From contig NZ_KZ119600.1 in the NCBI RefSeq assembly GCF_002153425.1, positions 1,595,103-1,659,102 of the forward strand: a stretch of 64,000 nt of DNA. Reading direction: 5' to 3'. This DNA is from Litchfieldia alkalitelluris (GTDB lineage: Bacteria; Bacillota; Bacilli; Bacillales; Salisediminibacteriaceae). Shown piece by piece: positions 1 to 8,899 of this stretch (position 1 is the stretch's first letter; the number at the start of each line of letters is the position of its first letter). Made by a program: the position numbers and the translations under genes. The notes below the pieces were generated by a model that ran no database searches, had not been told where the DNA came from, and was given only the letters and a program-made list of their open reading frames with translations.

Positions 1-1
1 G

Positions 2-409
2 TTGGGCCCGATTCTCATATTAATTGGTATATATATGCTTGGGTTGTTTACCATTCGATGGTCAGTAAACCTTTGGAAAAAGTCGTCGATGGAAAAGGAG
101 CGGAAAGGGAAATGGGGAGCTTTCATGCTTGGGTTTAGCTTTTCACTTGGTTTCTGTCCGACGATGTTCCTCCTTTTTTTCATGCTGCTTATGCCCATTA
201 CTTTATCAACAGCATACGGAGCAGTACTCCCAAGTCTTTTTGCTCTCGGAACATCTCTACCGTTTCTTCTCGTTATTTTCTTGATATGGTATTTAGGACT
301 TAGCGGAAAAATTATGAAAAAGGGTCGGAAGATAGGTTTGGTCGTTCAGAGAATAGCTGGAAGCTTGATGATCTTAATTGGAATAATAGATATTTTAACG
401 TTTTGGTAA
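2..409 (+). CDS. C-terminal part of a polytopic membrane protein, CcdA/DsbD- or UreH-like
   Basis: The reading frame is open to the window edge, so the 5' end is missing and the first in-frame TTG need not be the start. The visible 135 residues hold about four hydrophobic segments. One carries a FSLGFCPT motif (Cys followed by Pro) like the helices of CcdA/DsbD and UreH/SafE transporter families. A polar KKSSMEKERKGK loop separates two of the segments. The family suggests electron or metal/sulfur traffic across the membrane, but the substrate cannot be told from this fragment. A true CcdA-type gene occurs separately near 53.4 kb, so this would be a paralog or a UreH-like relative. Confidence 0.6.
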   Translation: MGPILILIGIYMLGLFTIRWSVNLWKKSSMEKERKGKWGAFMLGFSFSLGFCPTMFLLFFMLLMPITLSTAYGAVLPSLFALGTSLPFLLVIFLIWYLGLSGKIMKKGRKIGLVVQRIAGSLMILIGIIDILTFW

Positions 410-456
410 AAAAACATGTTACTAAGATATAAAGAATGGGGTCAATCATAATATAG

Positions 457-509
457 AAGCTGAACTCTAATCTGCATTTACCGAGAATAGGGAATAGAGT
501 TCAGCTTTT
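457..509. terminator. Rho-independent terminator between convergent genes
   Basis: A 13-bp inverted repeat (AAGCTGAACTCTA ... TAGAGTTCAGCTT) with a loop of about 25 nt is followed by a short T run on the + strand. It lies between the end of the membrane-protein gene and the end of convergent niaR. Confidence 0.75.
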
Positions 510-547
510 GTGGCCGATGACCAAGGCGCTTGCGCATTTCTTAGTAT

Positions 548-1090
548 TTAGTTTTCCTCCAACAAAATCCCTGCTTCATTCAATGCGGCTAGAGCTTCAT
601 CTAAGTCTTCCTCTGACTTTGCTTCAAGGGTATGGAAATGGATACCTTCTGTTAGTTCTAATAGAAAAGAGGCACCTGTTTCCTTGATTCGAGTAAGGAA
701 TTGTTTCACTTCTTTACGATTGCTCACCATAATTGGTGAAGAAATATCTCCATAAACAGGATGCTTAATCTTCACATCCTTAACCATGATCCCATGATCT
801 ACTAACAAGTGTAATTCTTCCTCCGTCCGCTCAGGGGAATGTTTACAAGGGACTAGTCGTGAGTATGGAAGGGTATTCCCTTTTTCTTCTGTTAGAACAT
901 ACCCTTGGCTTGTCGCAGTGATGGGAATGTTTCTTGCTTTTAAGAGGGAAATATCTTGAACGACTACTTGTCTGCTCACATTTAATTTGTCGGCTAAAGC
1001 CCCTCCAGTTAAGGGTGACGATGTTTCTTGTAACAAAGACAATATTTTACTTCTCCGTTCTTCCCCAAGCCATTTTCGTTTGTCTGTCAT
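548..1090 (-). CDS. niaR: NAD biosynthesis repressor NiaR (NadR/YrxA), HTH plus 3H domain
   Basis: This 180-residue protein has an N-terminal winged helix (RRSKILSLLQ ... LADKLNVSRQVVVQDI, residues about 10-55) and a C-terminal 3H domain with conserved His residues (VDHGIMVKD, HPVYGDI, EGIHFHT). That is the NiaR/YrxA architecture: a niacin-responsive repressor of NAD synthesis genes. ATG at 1090 is chosen over an upstream in-frame start because GGAGGGG lies 8 nt before it and the length then equals the usual 180 aa. The start lies 44 bp inside the 3' end of nifS, so the two are cotranscribed and probably translationally coupled. It is divergent from nadBCA, its expected target. Confidence 0.93.
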   Translation of the reverse strand: MTDKRKWLGEERRSKILSLLQETSSPLTGGALADKLNVSRQVVVQDISLLKARNIPITATSQGYVLTEEKGNTLPYSRLVPCKHSPERTEEELHLLVDHGIMVKDVKIKHPVYGDISSPIMVSNRKEVKQFLTRIKETGASFLLELTEGIHFHTLEAKSEEDLDEALAALNEAGILLEEN

Positions 1091-2234
1091 GTTTGATCCC
1101 CTCCTTCTCATACACACATGCTTTCATTTGTTTTGCCGTTTCAATTATCTCTTCTTGAGTCGTATGTCGCCCTAATGAAATACGAAAAAAGCGCTTTGCT
1201 TCTTGAGTCGATTTACCAAGTGCTTTCATGGCAATCGATGGATCTTGTTTACCTGCTTGACAGGCACTTCCAGTAGAGATACAGACTCCGTGACGATCTA
1301 ATGTGAGGAGCATATATTGTCCTTCTATGCCTTTAATCCCCAACCCAATAATGTGTGGTAATTGTTTTTCGGAATCAGTGCCACCTTCTATTGTAATGAG
1401 ATGAGATATGTCACTTAATTCGTTGATTAATAGAGCTCTAAGCTCCCACATATATTTTATCGAATTATCGAGCTGATGAACAGCATCAACTGCGGCAGTT
1501 GTGAATGCTGCAATTCCAGGTGTATTAACTGTCCCAGGCCGAAATCCACCCTCATGACTTGTGAATGCATCAACAGCTTTCCAAGGTGTATTCCTTGAGA
1601 GATAGACTGCTCCTACTCCCTTTGGTCCATAAACTTTATGGCTTGAGATAGAGATAGCATCAATGGAGAAAGTATCCACCTCAATTGGAATCTTGCCGAA
1701 AGATTGGACACAATCGCTGTGAAAAAGCACACCATGTTTTTTTAGCAGATTACCTATTTCTCTGATTGGCTGGATTACCCCAATTTCTGAATTTATGTGC
1801 TGTATTGATGCGAGTATGGTGTCACTACGGAGTGATTTTTCTAATTCCTCAATGGAAATCACACCATTCGTATCCACTCCTAAATAAGTAACTTCAACTC
1901 CGTTTTTTTCTAAATCAACAAAGAAGGATTGAACGGAAGGGTGTTCTAATACGGTTGTGATAACATGGTTTCCTTTATCCTTACACCCTAAGTACAAGGA
2001 TTGAAGTGCCCTTATATTAGATTCTGTTCCACCGCTAGTAAAATATATTTCATCTGAATGTGCATGTATTAATTGGCTCAATTCACTGCGGCATTTATCT
2101 AACAACTGTTTCGTTTTATCCCCTTGCTCATGTAAGCTACTCGGATTAGCGAAAAATTCTTCTGCTGCTTTTACATATACGTCCAGGGCAGTCCTGGACA
2201 TTGGCGTAGTTGCGGCATGATCTAAATAAATCAT
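1047..2234 (-). CDS. nifS: Cysteine desulfurase NifS of the NAD locus
   Basis: A class-V aminotransferase-fold, PLP-dependent cysteine desulfurase of 395 aa. The PLP lysine lies in SSHKVYGPKG (about residue 200) and the sulfur-accepting cysteine in STGSACQAGK (about 320). The N-terminal YLDHAATTP motif is typical. In Bacillus the nad-linked NifS supplies sulfur for the Fe-S cluster of quinolinate synthase NadA, and the divergent nadBCA context fits that role. The ATG follows GAGGGAT. The C-terminal end overlaps the start of niaR. Confidence 0.93.
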   Translation of the reverse strand: MIYLDHAATTPMSRTALDVYVKAAEEFFANPSSLHEQGDKTKQLLDKCRSELSQLIHAHSDEIYFTSGGTESNIRALQSLYLGCKDKGNHVITTVLEHPSVQSFFVDLEKNGVEVTYLGVDTNGVISIEELEKSLRSDTILASIQHINSEIGVIQPIREIGNLLKKHGVLFHSDCVQSFGKIPIEVDTFSIDAISISSHKVYGPKGVGAVYLSRNTPWKAVDAFTSHEGGFRPGTVNTPGIAAFTTAAVDAVHQLDNSIKYMWELRALLINELSDISHLITIEGGTDSEKQLPHIIGLGIKGIEGQYMLLTLDRHGVCISTGSACQAGKQDPSIAMKALGKSTQEAKRFFRISLGRHTTQEEIIETAKQMKACVYEKEGIKHDRQTKMAWGRTEK

Positions 2235-2310
2235 ATTTATCCCTCATTCATTTTGGCTTGTAATCTTTGAAAAAGGAAAATGTCATTCATGAACAAATGA
2301 AAATATCCTC

Positions 2311-2352
2311 TTGTCATTAGTTTAAAAGTATGTAAATATAGGTGTCAAGACA
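2311..2352 (+). promoter_or_regulatory. nadB promoter with NiaR-type operator
   Basis: A promoter-like pair TTGTCA (2311) and TAAATA (2333), spacer 16, is followed at once by the palindrome TGTCAAGACA (2343-2352) just upstream of the nadB ribosome site. Known NiaR sites contain TGTC/GACA half-sites of this kind. Placement just after the -10 would suit repression. Promoter assignment is by eye. Confidence 0.6.
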
Positions 2353-2374
2353 GTTGTAAAGAAAGGTGTATAAA

Positions 2375-3949
2375 ATGCGAGAAGTGATCATCGTAGGAGC
2401 AGGCATGTCTGCACTTGTAGCAGCTATCATATTATCAAAGGAAAATAATGTGAAGGTTTTTACAAAGGGTAAAAAAACAGATGGTAATTCCTGGCGTGCG
2501 CAAGGTGGTATTGCTGCAGCCATTCATAAGGCTGATTCCCCCTCCCTTCACTTAACGGATACGTTGACAGCTGGTTGCTTTCATAATGATTCACAGATGG
2601 TTTCAACCCTTGTTACTGAGGGGCCAAAACGAGTGATGCAGTGGATTTTACATGGTATGACATTTGATCAAAAATCAAACGGAGAGCTGGCACTTGGAAT
2701 GGAGGGAGCCCATTCAAAAAGGCGTATTCTTCATGCTGGGGGAGATCGGACAGGTACCCAGTGGATGTCTTTTTTAAATAGTCAACTACGCCATCAACCA
2801 AACATACACGTTTTCGAGAACGAAAGTGTCATAGATTTAGTGATTGATAATGGAATATGTAAAGGTGTATACACCAAACGAAAAGATGGTGGGACAACGA
2901 AATATAGTGCACATGTCACAGTACTGGCTACGGGAGGCTGTGGAGGTTTGTTTGAAGCTACAACAAATGATCCATCAATAATTGGAGATGGAATTGCCAT
3001 GGCATATCGCGCTGGTGCACTGTTATCAGATCTCGAATTTATTCAATTTCACCCGACTCTTATTAAGCATAAAGAGAAAGTATTGGGACTTGCCTCAGAA
3101 GCTCTTCGGGGAGAGGGTGCGAGATTAATAGATTCAAACGGAAATGAAATTATGGACGGCGTTCACCCGAGTAAAGATTTGGCTCCAAGAGATGTAGTAG
3201 CTCGTGTTATTGAGCGAAGGACTATGGAAGGGAATCAGATCTATTTAGACATTTCATCTATAGCTAACTTTGAAACACGTTTTCCTGCGATTTTTGACAT
3301 GTGTGTAAACGGAGGGATTTCCATTAGTGAAGGGAGAATACCCGTAACGATTGGTGCCCATTTTTTGATGGGAGGGATTGTGACTGATGCTTTTGGAAAA
3401 ACAACTGTGCCCGGTCTTTTCGCAATTGGGGAGGTTGCTCGAACAGGAGTGCATGGGGCTAATCGGCTCGCTAGTAATTCTCTCCTTGAAGCGTTGGTGT
3501 TTGGAGAACGGACAGCAGAAAAAATCCAGCGTGAGTTGGAAAAAACAGCGAATTGGAAAAGCATGAATCCGTTGAAGCTTAATCAGAATGGCATTGGAAA
3601 ACCAGAGCCGGTTCTACCTGAAAGATCTGAAATTCAGCAAAGGGTGTCCCAAGCTCTAGGAGTGGAGCGAAACGAGCATTCCATGAAGAGACTCTTAAAG
3701 TGGTTAATGGATTATGATGTAGAAAAATTAGAGAGCAATAAACGCATATCTTGGACTCATGAAACGATCGAGCGTTCCAATATGTTAATTACAGCGTGGT
3801 TGATTACAAAGTCTGCTTTAGAGAGGAAAGAAAGTAGGGGAGCCCATTATCGTACAGATTATCCAGCAAGCAAGAATGCTTATGCATGTGGAAAACAGAT
3901 TTTTATACAAAGGTCCAAAGAGAATAAGAGGGAGAGTATGAAACTATGA
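2375..3949 (+). CDS. nadB: L-aspartate oxidase NadB
   Basis: A flavoprotein of 524 aa that oxidises L-aspartate to iminoaspartate, first step of de novo NAD synthesis in the cytoplasm. The FAD-binding dinucleotide motif VGAGMSALVA is at residues 6-15. RAQGGIAAAI, DLEFIQFHPT, LRGEGARL and GEVARTGVHGANRLASNSLLEAL are signature stretches of the succinate dehydrogenase/aspartate oxidase family. ATG at 2375 follows AAAGGTG; an in-frame GTG three codons earlier sits inside the ribosome site and is unlikely. The stop overlaps the nadC start by 4 bp, so the operon is tightly coupled. Confidence 0.95.
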   Translation: MREVIIVGAGMSALVAAIILSKENNVKVFTKGKKTDGNSWRAQGGIAAAIHKADSPSLHLTDTLTAGCFHNDSQMVSTLVTEGPKRVMQWILHGMTFDQKSNGELALGMEGAHSKRRILHAGGDRTGTQWMSFLNSQLRHQPNIHVFENESVIDLVIDNGICKGVYTKRKDGGTTKYSAHVTVLATGGCGGLFEATTNDPSIIGDGIAMAYRAGALLSDLEFIQFHPTLIKHKEKVLGLASEALRGEGARLIDSNGNEIMDGVHPSKDLAPRDVVARVIERRTMEGNQIYLDISSIANFETRFPAIFDMCVNGGISISEGRIPVTIGAHFLMGGIVTDAFGKTTVPGLFAIGEVARTGVHGANRLASNSLLEALVFGERTAEKIQRELEKTANWKSMNPLKLNQNGIGKPEPVLPERSEIQQRVSQALGVERNEHSMKRLLKWLMDYDVEKLESNKRISWTHETIERSNMLITAWLITKSALERKESRGAHYRTDYPASKNAYACGKQIFIQRSKENKRESMKL

Positions 3950-4788
3950 ATAAATTATTGCTTAGGGAACAGCTCATGCAATTTATGAAAGAGGACTTAG
4001 GTTTTGGAGACAGAACATCTGAATGGATCTTCTCTAATGAAATCACAAAGGCAATATTTTTAGCTAAAAGTAAAGGTGTGTTTGCAGGAGAAGAGGTATT
4101 AATCGAGGGTTATAAGCTTTTGCAATCAGACATTGATTTAACATTACTGAAAAGAGACGGTGACAATCTTGAGCCTGGTGATGTTATTGCAGAGGTGACA
4201 GGCCCTACAGTTGATATTTTGTCTTCCGAACGGGTGCTACTTAACCTTGTTCAACGCATGAGTGGGATAGCAACCTTAACGCAAGAAGCAGTAACTCGTT
4301 TAGGAGAAACGCAAACAAGAATTTGTGATACAAGAAAGACTACACCAGGATTAAGGATGCTTGAAAAACATGCCGTTGTTAGTGGCGGAGGCTTTAATCA
4401 CAGATTGCGCTTAGATGATGCCGTAATGATTAAGGATAATCATATTGCTAGATGCGGTTCCATTACAGCAGCCGTCACAAAAGTCCGTGAAAAGGCAGGC
4501 CATATGATAAAAATCGAGGTAGAAGCAGAGTCCGTAGCAGATGTGAAGGAAGCGGTGGAAGCTGGCGCAGATGTCATTATGTTCGATAATTCCACAGTTG
4601 AACAAGCGATCCAATGGCGAAATGAAGTACCACCGTCTATTATTACGGAAGTTTCAGGAGGAATAACACTTGAGACGTTACCGGAGTTCGGAAAAACTGG
4701 GGTTGACTATATTTCCATTGGAGCGTTAACACATTCTGCGAAAGCGTTAGATATTAGTCTAGATATTCAAATTAACAGGGAGGGGTAA
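3946..4788 (+). CDS. nadC: Nicotinate-nucleotide pyrophosphorylase (quinolinate phosphoribosyltransferase) NadC
   Basis: A protein of 280 aa that converts quinolinate and PRPP to nicotinate mononucleotide, CO2 and pyrophosphate. Family signatures visible are [10 protein letters not shown] near the N-terminus, [39 protein letters not shown] (substrate-binding basic residues) and the C-terminal barrel motifs VEVEAES and SGGITLETL. Start ATG overlaps the nadB stop (ATGA-type coupling). It lies between nadB and nadA, the standard Bacillus order. Confidence 0.95.
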   Translation: MNKLLLREQLMQFMKEDLGFGDRTSEWIFSNEITKAIFLAKSKGVFAGEEVLIEGYKLLQSDIDLTLLKRDGDNLEPGDVIAEVTGPTVDILSSERVLLNLVQRMSGIATLTQEAVTRLGETQTRICDTRKTTPGLRMLEKHAVVSGGGFNHRLRLDDAVMIKDNHIARCGSITAAVTKVREKAGHMIKIEVEAESVADVKEAVEAGADVIMFDNSTVEQAIQWRNEVPPSIITEVSGGITLETLPEFGKTGVDYISIGALTHSAKALDISLDIQINREG

Positions 4789-4789
4789 C

Positions 4790-5899
4790 ATGCTAGGCAC
4801 GGATTTATTCAAGGGCTTAAATGAAACTTTACCTGAGGAGTATAAGAAAATGGCTCCTCAGGATTTAAAAAAGAGAGCGTGGGAGATAAAAAAGGAGTTA
4901 GGGAACAGACTTTTTATACCTGGACATCATTATCAAAAGGATGAAGTCATTGAATTTGCTGATGCAACAGGGGACTCTTTACAACTTGCACAAGTTTCTG
5001 CAGAAAACCAAGATGCAGAATATATCGTATTTTGTGGTGTTCATTTTATGGCTGAGACAGCTGATATATTAACTGGGGATCATCAAACAGTGGTTTTACC
5101 TGATATGCGCGCCGGCTGTTCCATGGCAGATATGGCTAATATGGAGCAAACGGAACGGGCGTGGCAGAAGCTTCAAGAGACGTTTGGTGACACGATTATT
5201 CCGTTAACATATGTTAATTCAACTGCCGAAATTAAAGCATTTGTTGGAAAACACGGTGGTGCAACTGTTACATCATCCAATGCTCACAAAATGTTAAAAT
5301 GGGCCCTAAGCCAGAAAAAAAGGGTATTGTTTTTACCAGACCAGCATTTAGGGAGAAATACAGCATTTGATTTAGGAATCCCTCTTGAAGAAATGATTGT
5401 TTGGAATCCTATATCAGATGAGTTCGAAGGTCCTACTGAAAACTTGGACGACATGCAGATGATTTTGTGGAAAGGTCATTGCTCTGTTCATGAGAACTTC
5501 CGAATGCAGCATATCCATGACCTTAGGGAAAAGGAACCAGATCGACATATTTTAGTTCATCCAGAATGTACCCATGAGGTAGTGACAGCTTCTGATTATA
5601 ATGGATCTACGAAATATATTATAAATAAAATAAAAGAAGCTCCTCCAGGAAGTAAGTGGGCAATCGGCACGGAAATGAATCTTGTGAATCGCTTGATTCA
5701 AGTGCATACGGATAAGGATATAGTTTCCTTAAATCCAGAAATGTGCCCATGTTTAACAATGAATCGTATCGACCTGCCACACTTTGTATGGTCACTGGAT
5801 CAAATTGTAAGTGGGAAGCCTGTAAACAAAATTAAAGTAGATGCTGAAAAATCAGCACTTGCAAAAACTGCGATTGAGCGAATGTTCCAGTTTGTTTAG
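4790..5899 (+). CDS. nadA: Quinolinate synthase NadA
   Basis: A 4Fe-4S enzyme of 369 aa that condenses iminoaspartate with dihydroxyacetone phosphate to quinolinate. Likely cluster cysteines are in FCGVHFM (about residue 82-87), HPECTHEVV (about 258) and MCPCLTMN (about 320), the pattern of Bacillus-type long Nad[10 protein letters not shown] and [11 protein letters not shown] are also conserved. The ATG begins 2 bp after the nadC stop, with AGGGAGGGG upstream. NifS encoded divergently is the expected cluster-assembly partner. Confidence 0.95.
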   Translation: MLGTDLFKGLNETLPEEYKKMAPQDLKKRAWEIKKELGNRLFIPGHHYQKDEVIEFADATGDSLQLAQVSAENQDAEYIVFCGVHFMAETADILTGDHQTVVLPDMRAGCSMADMANMEQTERAWQKLQETFGDTIIPLTYVNSTAEIKAFVGKHGGATVTSSNAHKMLKWALSQKKRVLFLPDQHLGRNTAFDLGIPLEEMIVWNPISDEFEGPTENLDDMQMILWKGHCSVHENFRMQHIHDLREKEPDRHILVHPECTHEVVTASDYNGSTKYIINKIKEAPPGSKWAIGTEMNLVNRLIQVHTDKDIVSLNPEMCPCLTMNRIDLPHFVWSLDQIVSGKPVNKIKVDAEKSALAKTAIERMFQFV

Positions 5900-6022
5900 T
5901 TTACTTAGGTTGCTTAATTTGTGTAGCAATACAGCCCCCTTTTGAAAAATAAAAGAAGGAAAGTGAAGGGAATAGGGAGAATGTAAATAAACAGGAAAAA
6001 TAAGTTAATAAGAGGGGATTCG

Positions 6023-6481
6023 ATGAAATTAGCTGAAGCTTTAATATTACGTGCAGATTATCAAAAAAGAGTAGAACAATTAAAAAATCGCTTGGTTCAA
6101 AATGCTAGAGTCCAAGAGGGAGATCAGCCTACTGAGGAGCCTAAAGTTTTGATGGAAGAGTTAACTAGTCTCTTAGGTAAGGTAAAACAACTCATTCAAA
6201 AAATTAATCGTACAAATATAGAGACGTCATTTGATAATAATGAAACTTTGGCTGACGCACTCATCAATCGTGACATAATAGGTCAGGAAAGAAAGTTCTA
6301 TAGTAACATGTTAGAAGAAGCCACTATGAGACATGATCGTTACTCTAGGTCAGAAATAAAGTATGTTACTACAATAAATGTAAAAGAAACGCAAAAGTAT
6401 GTAGACGAACTGTCGCAGAAATATAGACTGTTAGACGTGAAAATACAGGAGTTAAATTGGAGAACAGATCTAATGGAGTAG
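6023..6481 (+). CDS. DIP1984 family (septicolysin-like) protein
   Basis: A 152-aa, largely helical, charged protein starting MKLAEALILRADYQKR, which I recognise as the DIP1984 family, with typical stretches IQKINRTN, LADALINRD and RLLDVKIQELNW. The ATG follows AGAGGGG. No catalytic motif is visible. I recall that the family has been linked by gene neighbourhood to bacterial Y RNAs, but cannot verify it here. The context fits: a tRNA-like, Y-RNA-like sequence begins within about 15 bp of its stop codon. The biochemical role is unknown; RNA binding is inference. Confidence 0.85.
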   Translation: MKLAEALILRADYQKRVEQLKNRLVQNARVQEGDQPTEEPKVLMEELTSLLGKVKQLIQKINRTNIETSFDNNETLADALINRDIIGQERKFYSNMLEEATMRHDRYSRSEIKYVTTINVKETQKYVDELSQKYRLLDVKIQELNWRTDLME

Positions 6482-6489
6482 TAGTTATT

Positions 6490-6612
6490 TAATAGGTAGT
6501 GTAGTTGGTAGCGAATAAGAAAAGGCGAATACCAAACCTAACAACAGGTCAAAGTTGTATGATTGGTACGGATTTCGGGGGATCCAAAGAGGTTCAAGTC
6601 CTCACTTTAACA
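6490..6612 (+). ncRNA. Candidate Y-RNA-like / tRNA-like RNA
   Basis: The stretch carries tRNA hallmarks without a normal cloverleaf. A D-loop sequence AGTTGGTAG is at 6503-6511. A T-arm has stem GAGG (6589-6592), loop TTCAAGT and stem CCTC (6600-6603). Between them is a long imperfect hairpin: TACCAA (6530-6535) pairs with TTGGTA (6563-6568), enclosing ACAAC (6541-6545) with GTTGT (6554-6558). A small hairpin GGAT/ATCC (6570-6585) follows. GGCGAATA (6524-6531) is close to the Ro-binding motif of bacterial Y RNAs as I remember it. There is no CCA end, so it is not a functional tRNA. The 5' and 3' ends are uncertain; a terminator follows at 6743. Confidence 0.6.
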
Positions 6613-6742
6613 ATTTATACCCAGGAATACTTACAAATTTACTTTTTACACACCAAAACAGTTTACTACCAGGTATTGATTTTCTATTCGTGAGGGTGGA
6701 TAGGGGAGTCGTATATAAAAAGAAATGTGCTAAATCGAAAAC

Positions 6743-6781
6743 AAGCCAGATTCCATGAAAACCATGGTATCTGGCTTATTA
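6743..6781. terminator. Bidirectional rho-independent terminator
   Basis: A stem of about 15 bp (AAGCCAGATTCCATG with CATGGTATCTGGCTT, one mismatch) has a loop of about 5 nt and AT-rich flanks, with GTTTTC on the minus side. It separates the Y-RNA-like region from the convergent ASCH gene. The 130 bp between the RNA candidate and this hairpin show no gene. Confidence 0.8.
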
Positions 6782-6819
6782 TTTATGTTGAATCAATCGA
6801 TAAAAGACAAAATTACAAC

Positions 6820-7161
6820 TTATTCAGTCTCTGCTTTAAACTCATGCACCCATACCTTCATTTGTGGTTTCCAAGGCATTCCTGGGTGAATGGATAGTAT
6901 AGAATTTTTATATTCTTCTAAGTTATTGTATCCCTCTTGTACTGCTATTTCGTCCGTTAGATCACCTAACGTCTGTCGGTATACACGCTCTACTTTAAAA
7001 CGTTTACCTTCCAGCACCATTATTTCTCCAGGATCAGCGTATCTGCCATTCCTTCGTGTTGCAGTTTTCTTTCCAGCAAGTGCTTTTTCAATATCTTCTG
7101 GCTTTGTAATTAGTCTATCAATTTCACATGTTTTTGGTGGTAAAGTTTCTTCAATACTCAT
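6820..7161 (-). CDS. ASCH domain-containing protein
   Basis: A 113-aa protein with the ASCH (PUA-like) fold pattern: a GKKTATRRNGRYADPGE segment at about residues 29-46, then VERVYRQTLGDLTDEIAVQEGY and a C-terminal W-V-H-E-F strand. ASCH domains bind RNA or act on modified nucleosides; no specific substrate is inferable. GGGGGATATAAC precedes the ATG. The gene stands alone, between a bidirectional terminator and the divergent dbpA. Confidence 0.85.
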   Translation of the reverse strand: MSIEETLPPKTCEIDRLITKPEDIEKALAGKKTATRRNGRYADPGEIMVLEGKRFKVERVYRQTLGDLTDEIAVQEGYNNLEEYKNSILSIHPGMPWKPQMKVWVHEFKAETE

Positions 7162-7292
7162 GTTATATCCCCCTTATCTCTATTACACATTTTACACCAA
7201 ATTGAGCATGAAAGTCACTACTGGTAGTAAATACTAATAAAGATTATTAGTAAAAGCTAGAGAATTATTTTTATGAGAAAAAAATAAGTGAG

Positions 7293-7318
7293 TGGCAAGT
7301 GCCAAACTACTGTATAAT
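7293..7318 (+). promoter_or_regulatory. dbpA upstream promoter region with a perfect 12-bp palindrome
   Basis: TGGCAAGTGCCA (7293-7304) is a perfect palindrome ending 8 nt before a consensus TATAAT (7313-7318). No good -35 is present where the palindrome lies, which suggests protein binding there or an accessory element. About 50 nt separate the -10 from the dbpA ATG. Confidence 0.4.
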
Positions 7319-7368
7319 GCATAGGTATGCCAAAGAATTATAAATTTAAATAAAAATGAGGTTTCAGA

Positions 7369-8811
7369 ATGAATAGAACAGACTTTAACGATTATCAACT
7401 TAGCGAAGAAATAACACGAGCCTTAAAGGAATTGAAATATCAACAACCTACAGAAGTACAACAGAGGGTTATACCCCTTGCATTGGATAAGAAAGATTTA
7501 GTGGTGAAATCCCAGACCGGTAGTGGAAAAACTGCAGCGTTTGGAATCCCCCTATGCGAATTGGTTGAATGGGAGGAAAACAAACCACAAGCATTGATCC
7601 TCACGCCAACGCGGGAGCTTGCAGCACAAATAAAAGAAGATCTAACTAATATTGGGCGATTTAAAAGAGTGAAAGCAACTGCGATATACGGAAAACAGCC
7701 TTTTAAAAGACAGCAACAAGAATTGAAACAAAAAACACATATTGTTGTAGGGACACCAGGTCGGGTGTACGATCATATTCAAAAAGAAACCTTATCCTTA
7801 GAAAAGATCAGCTACCTTATCATCGATGAGGCAGATGAAATGTTTAACATGGGATTCCTGGAACAAGTGGAAGGAATAATTGAAGTGCTTCCTACGAACA
7901 GAGTCACATCAATTTTTTCCGCAACGATTCGTGGTGATGTAGAACGCATTAGTCAGACATATATGAATGAGCCTGTCCTCGTGGAGGTTGCTGGAACAGG
8001 TGTAACCACTGCTAAAATTGAGCATTCCTTGTTTGAAGTGAAGGAAGCGGACAAACTTGGACTTCTTATGGATATAACTACTGTGGAGAACCCTGACAGT
8101 TGTATTATCTTTTGTGGAACGCAAGAAAAGGTCAATGACCTATTCGTTGAATTGAAACAAGCTAACTATTCTTGTGAAAAAATTCATGGTGGTCTCGAAC
8201 AAGGAGAACGATTTTCCGTTATGAGTGATTTTAAGCGTGGAAAGTTCCGCTATCTTGTAGCTACAGATGTGGCAGCAAGGGGAATTGATATTGAGGATAT
8301 TTCTTTAGTGATCAATTACGATCTCCCTTCGGAAAAAGAAAGCTATGTCCATCGAACTGGCCGAACCGGGCGTGCAGGGAAGGAAGGGAAAGCAATATCA
8401 TTTGTTACTCCTTTTGAAAAGAAGTATATTCCTCCTATCGAAAAGTATTTAGGCTTTTCCATACCGGTTGGTGAGGCACCAACTAGGGTTGACGTTTCAG
8501 CAAACAAAGCTACTTTTGAGGAAAAAATGCACAAGCTATCTGTTTTGAAAAAAGATAAAAGTGCTGTTCTAAGTAAAGATATCATGAAGCTTTACTTTAA
8601 TGGTGGGAAGAGGAAAAAGCTCCGTGCCGTTGATTTCGTTGGAACAATCACAAGTATACCAGGGATCACAGCAGAGGATATCGGGATTATATCTGTGGAA
8701 CAAATAGCGACGTACGTGGATATCTTAAACGGAAAAGGCTCTATTGTATTACAGGAAATGAAAACAAGGACCGTAAAAGGAAAACAATTAAAAGTACATG
8801 AAGCTAGATGA
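7369..8811 (+). CDS. dbpA: ATP-dependent RNA helicase DbpA (YxiN type)
   Basis: A DEAD-box helicase of 480 aa, the length of B. subtilis DbpA/YxiN. The motifs in order are Q-motif region ([16 protein letters not shown]), Walker A SQTGSGKT (about 46-53), PTRELA, GTPGR, DEADEMF (about 150), FSATI, and in domain 2 [10 protein letters not shown] and [10 protein letters not shown]. The last 75 or so residues (after [14 protein letters not shown]) form the RNA-recognition-like domain that directs DbpA to hairpin 92 of 23S rRNA in ribosome assembly. It is monocistronic with its own terminator. Confidence 0.93.
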   Translation: MNRTDFNDYQLSEEITRALKELKYQQPTEVQQRVIPLALDKKDLVVKSQTGSGKTAAFGIPLCELVEWEENKPQALILTPTRELAAQIKEDLTNIGRFKRVKATAIYGKQPFKRQQQELKQKTHIVVGTPGRVYDHIQKETLSLEKISYLIIDEADEMFNMGFLEQVEGIIEVLPTNRVTSIFSATIRGDVERISQTYMNEPVLVEVAGTGVTTAKIEHSLFEVKEADKLGLLMDITTVENPDSCIIFCGTQEKVNDLFVELKQANYSCEKIHGGLEQGERFSVMSDFKRGKFRYLVATDVAARGIDIEDISLVINYDLPSEKESYVHRTGRTGRAGKEGKAISFVTPFEKKYIPPIEKYLGFSIPVGEAPTRVDVSANKATFEEKMHKLSVLKKDKSAVLSKDIMKLYFNGGKRKKLRAVDFVGTITSIPGITAEDIGIISVEQIATYVDILNGKGSIVLQEMKTRTVKGKQLKVHEAR

Positions 8812-8814
8812 TTA

Positions 8815-8847
8815 GGGTGGGGGGGGGATTGTCCTCCACCTTTTTTT
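8815..8847 (+). terminator. dbpA rho-independent terminator
   Basis: A GC-rich stem (GGGTGG plus a G9 run pairing with CCTCCACC, with G-T wobble) is followed by T7 four bases after the dbpA stop. Confidence 0.75.
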
Positions 8848-8899
8848 GAAGATAATTTATATAATTCGTCGTTTTTGATGTAGTTAATTATTTGTTGCG

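Noticed and set aside
6490-6612. Functional tRNA gene
   Set aside because: D-loop and T-arm sequences are present, but the distance between them, the lack of an anticodon arm of normal size and the missing acceptor stem rule out a standard tRNA.
6505-6758. Two overlapping short frames after the DIP1984 gene
   Set aside because: No ribosome site, unusual composition, and they cover the tRNA-like structured region.
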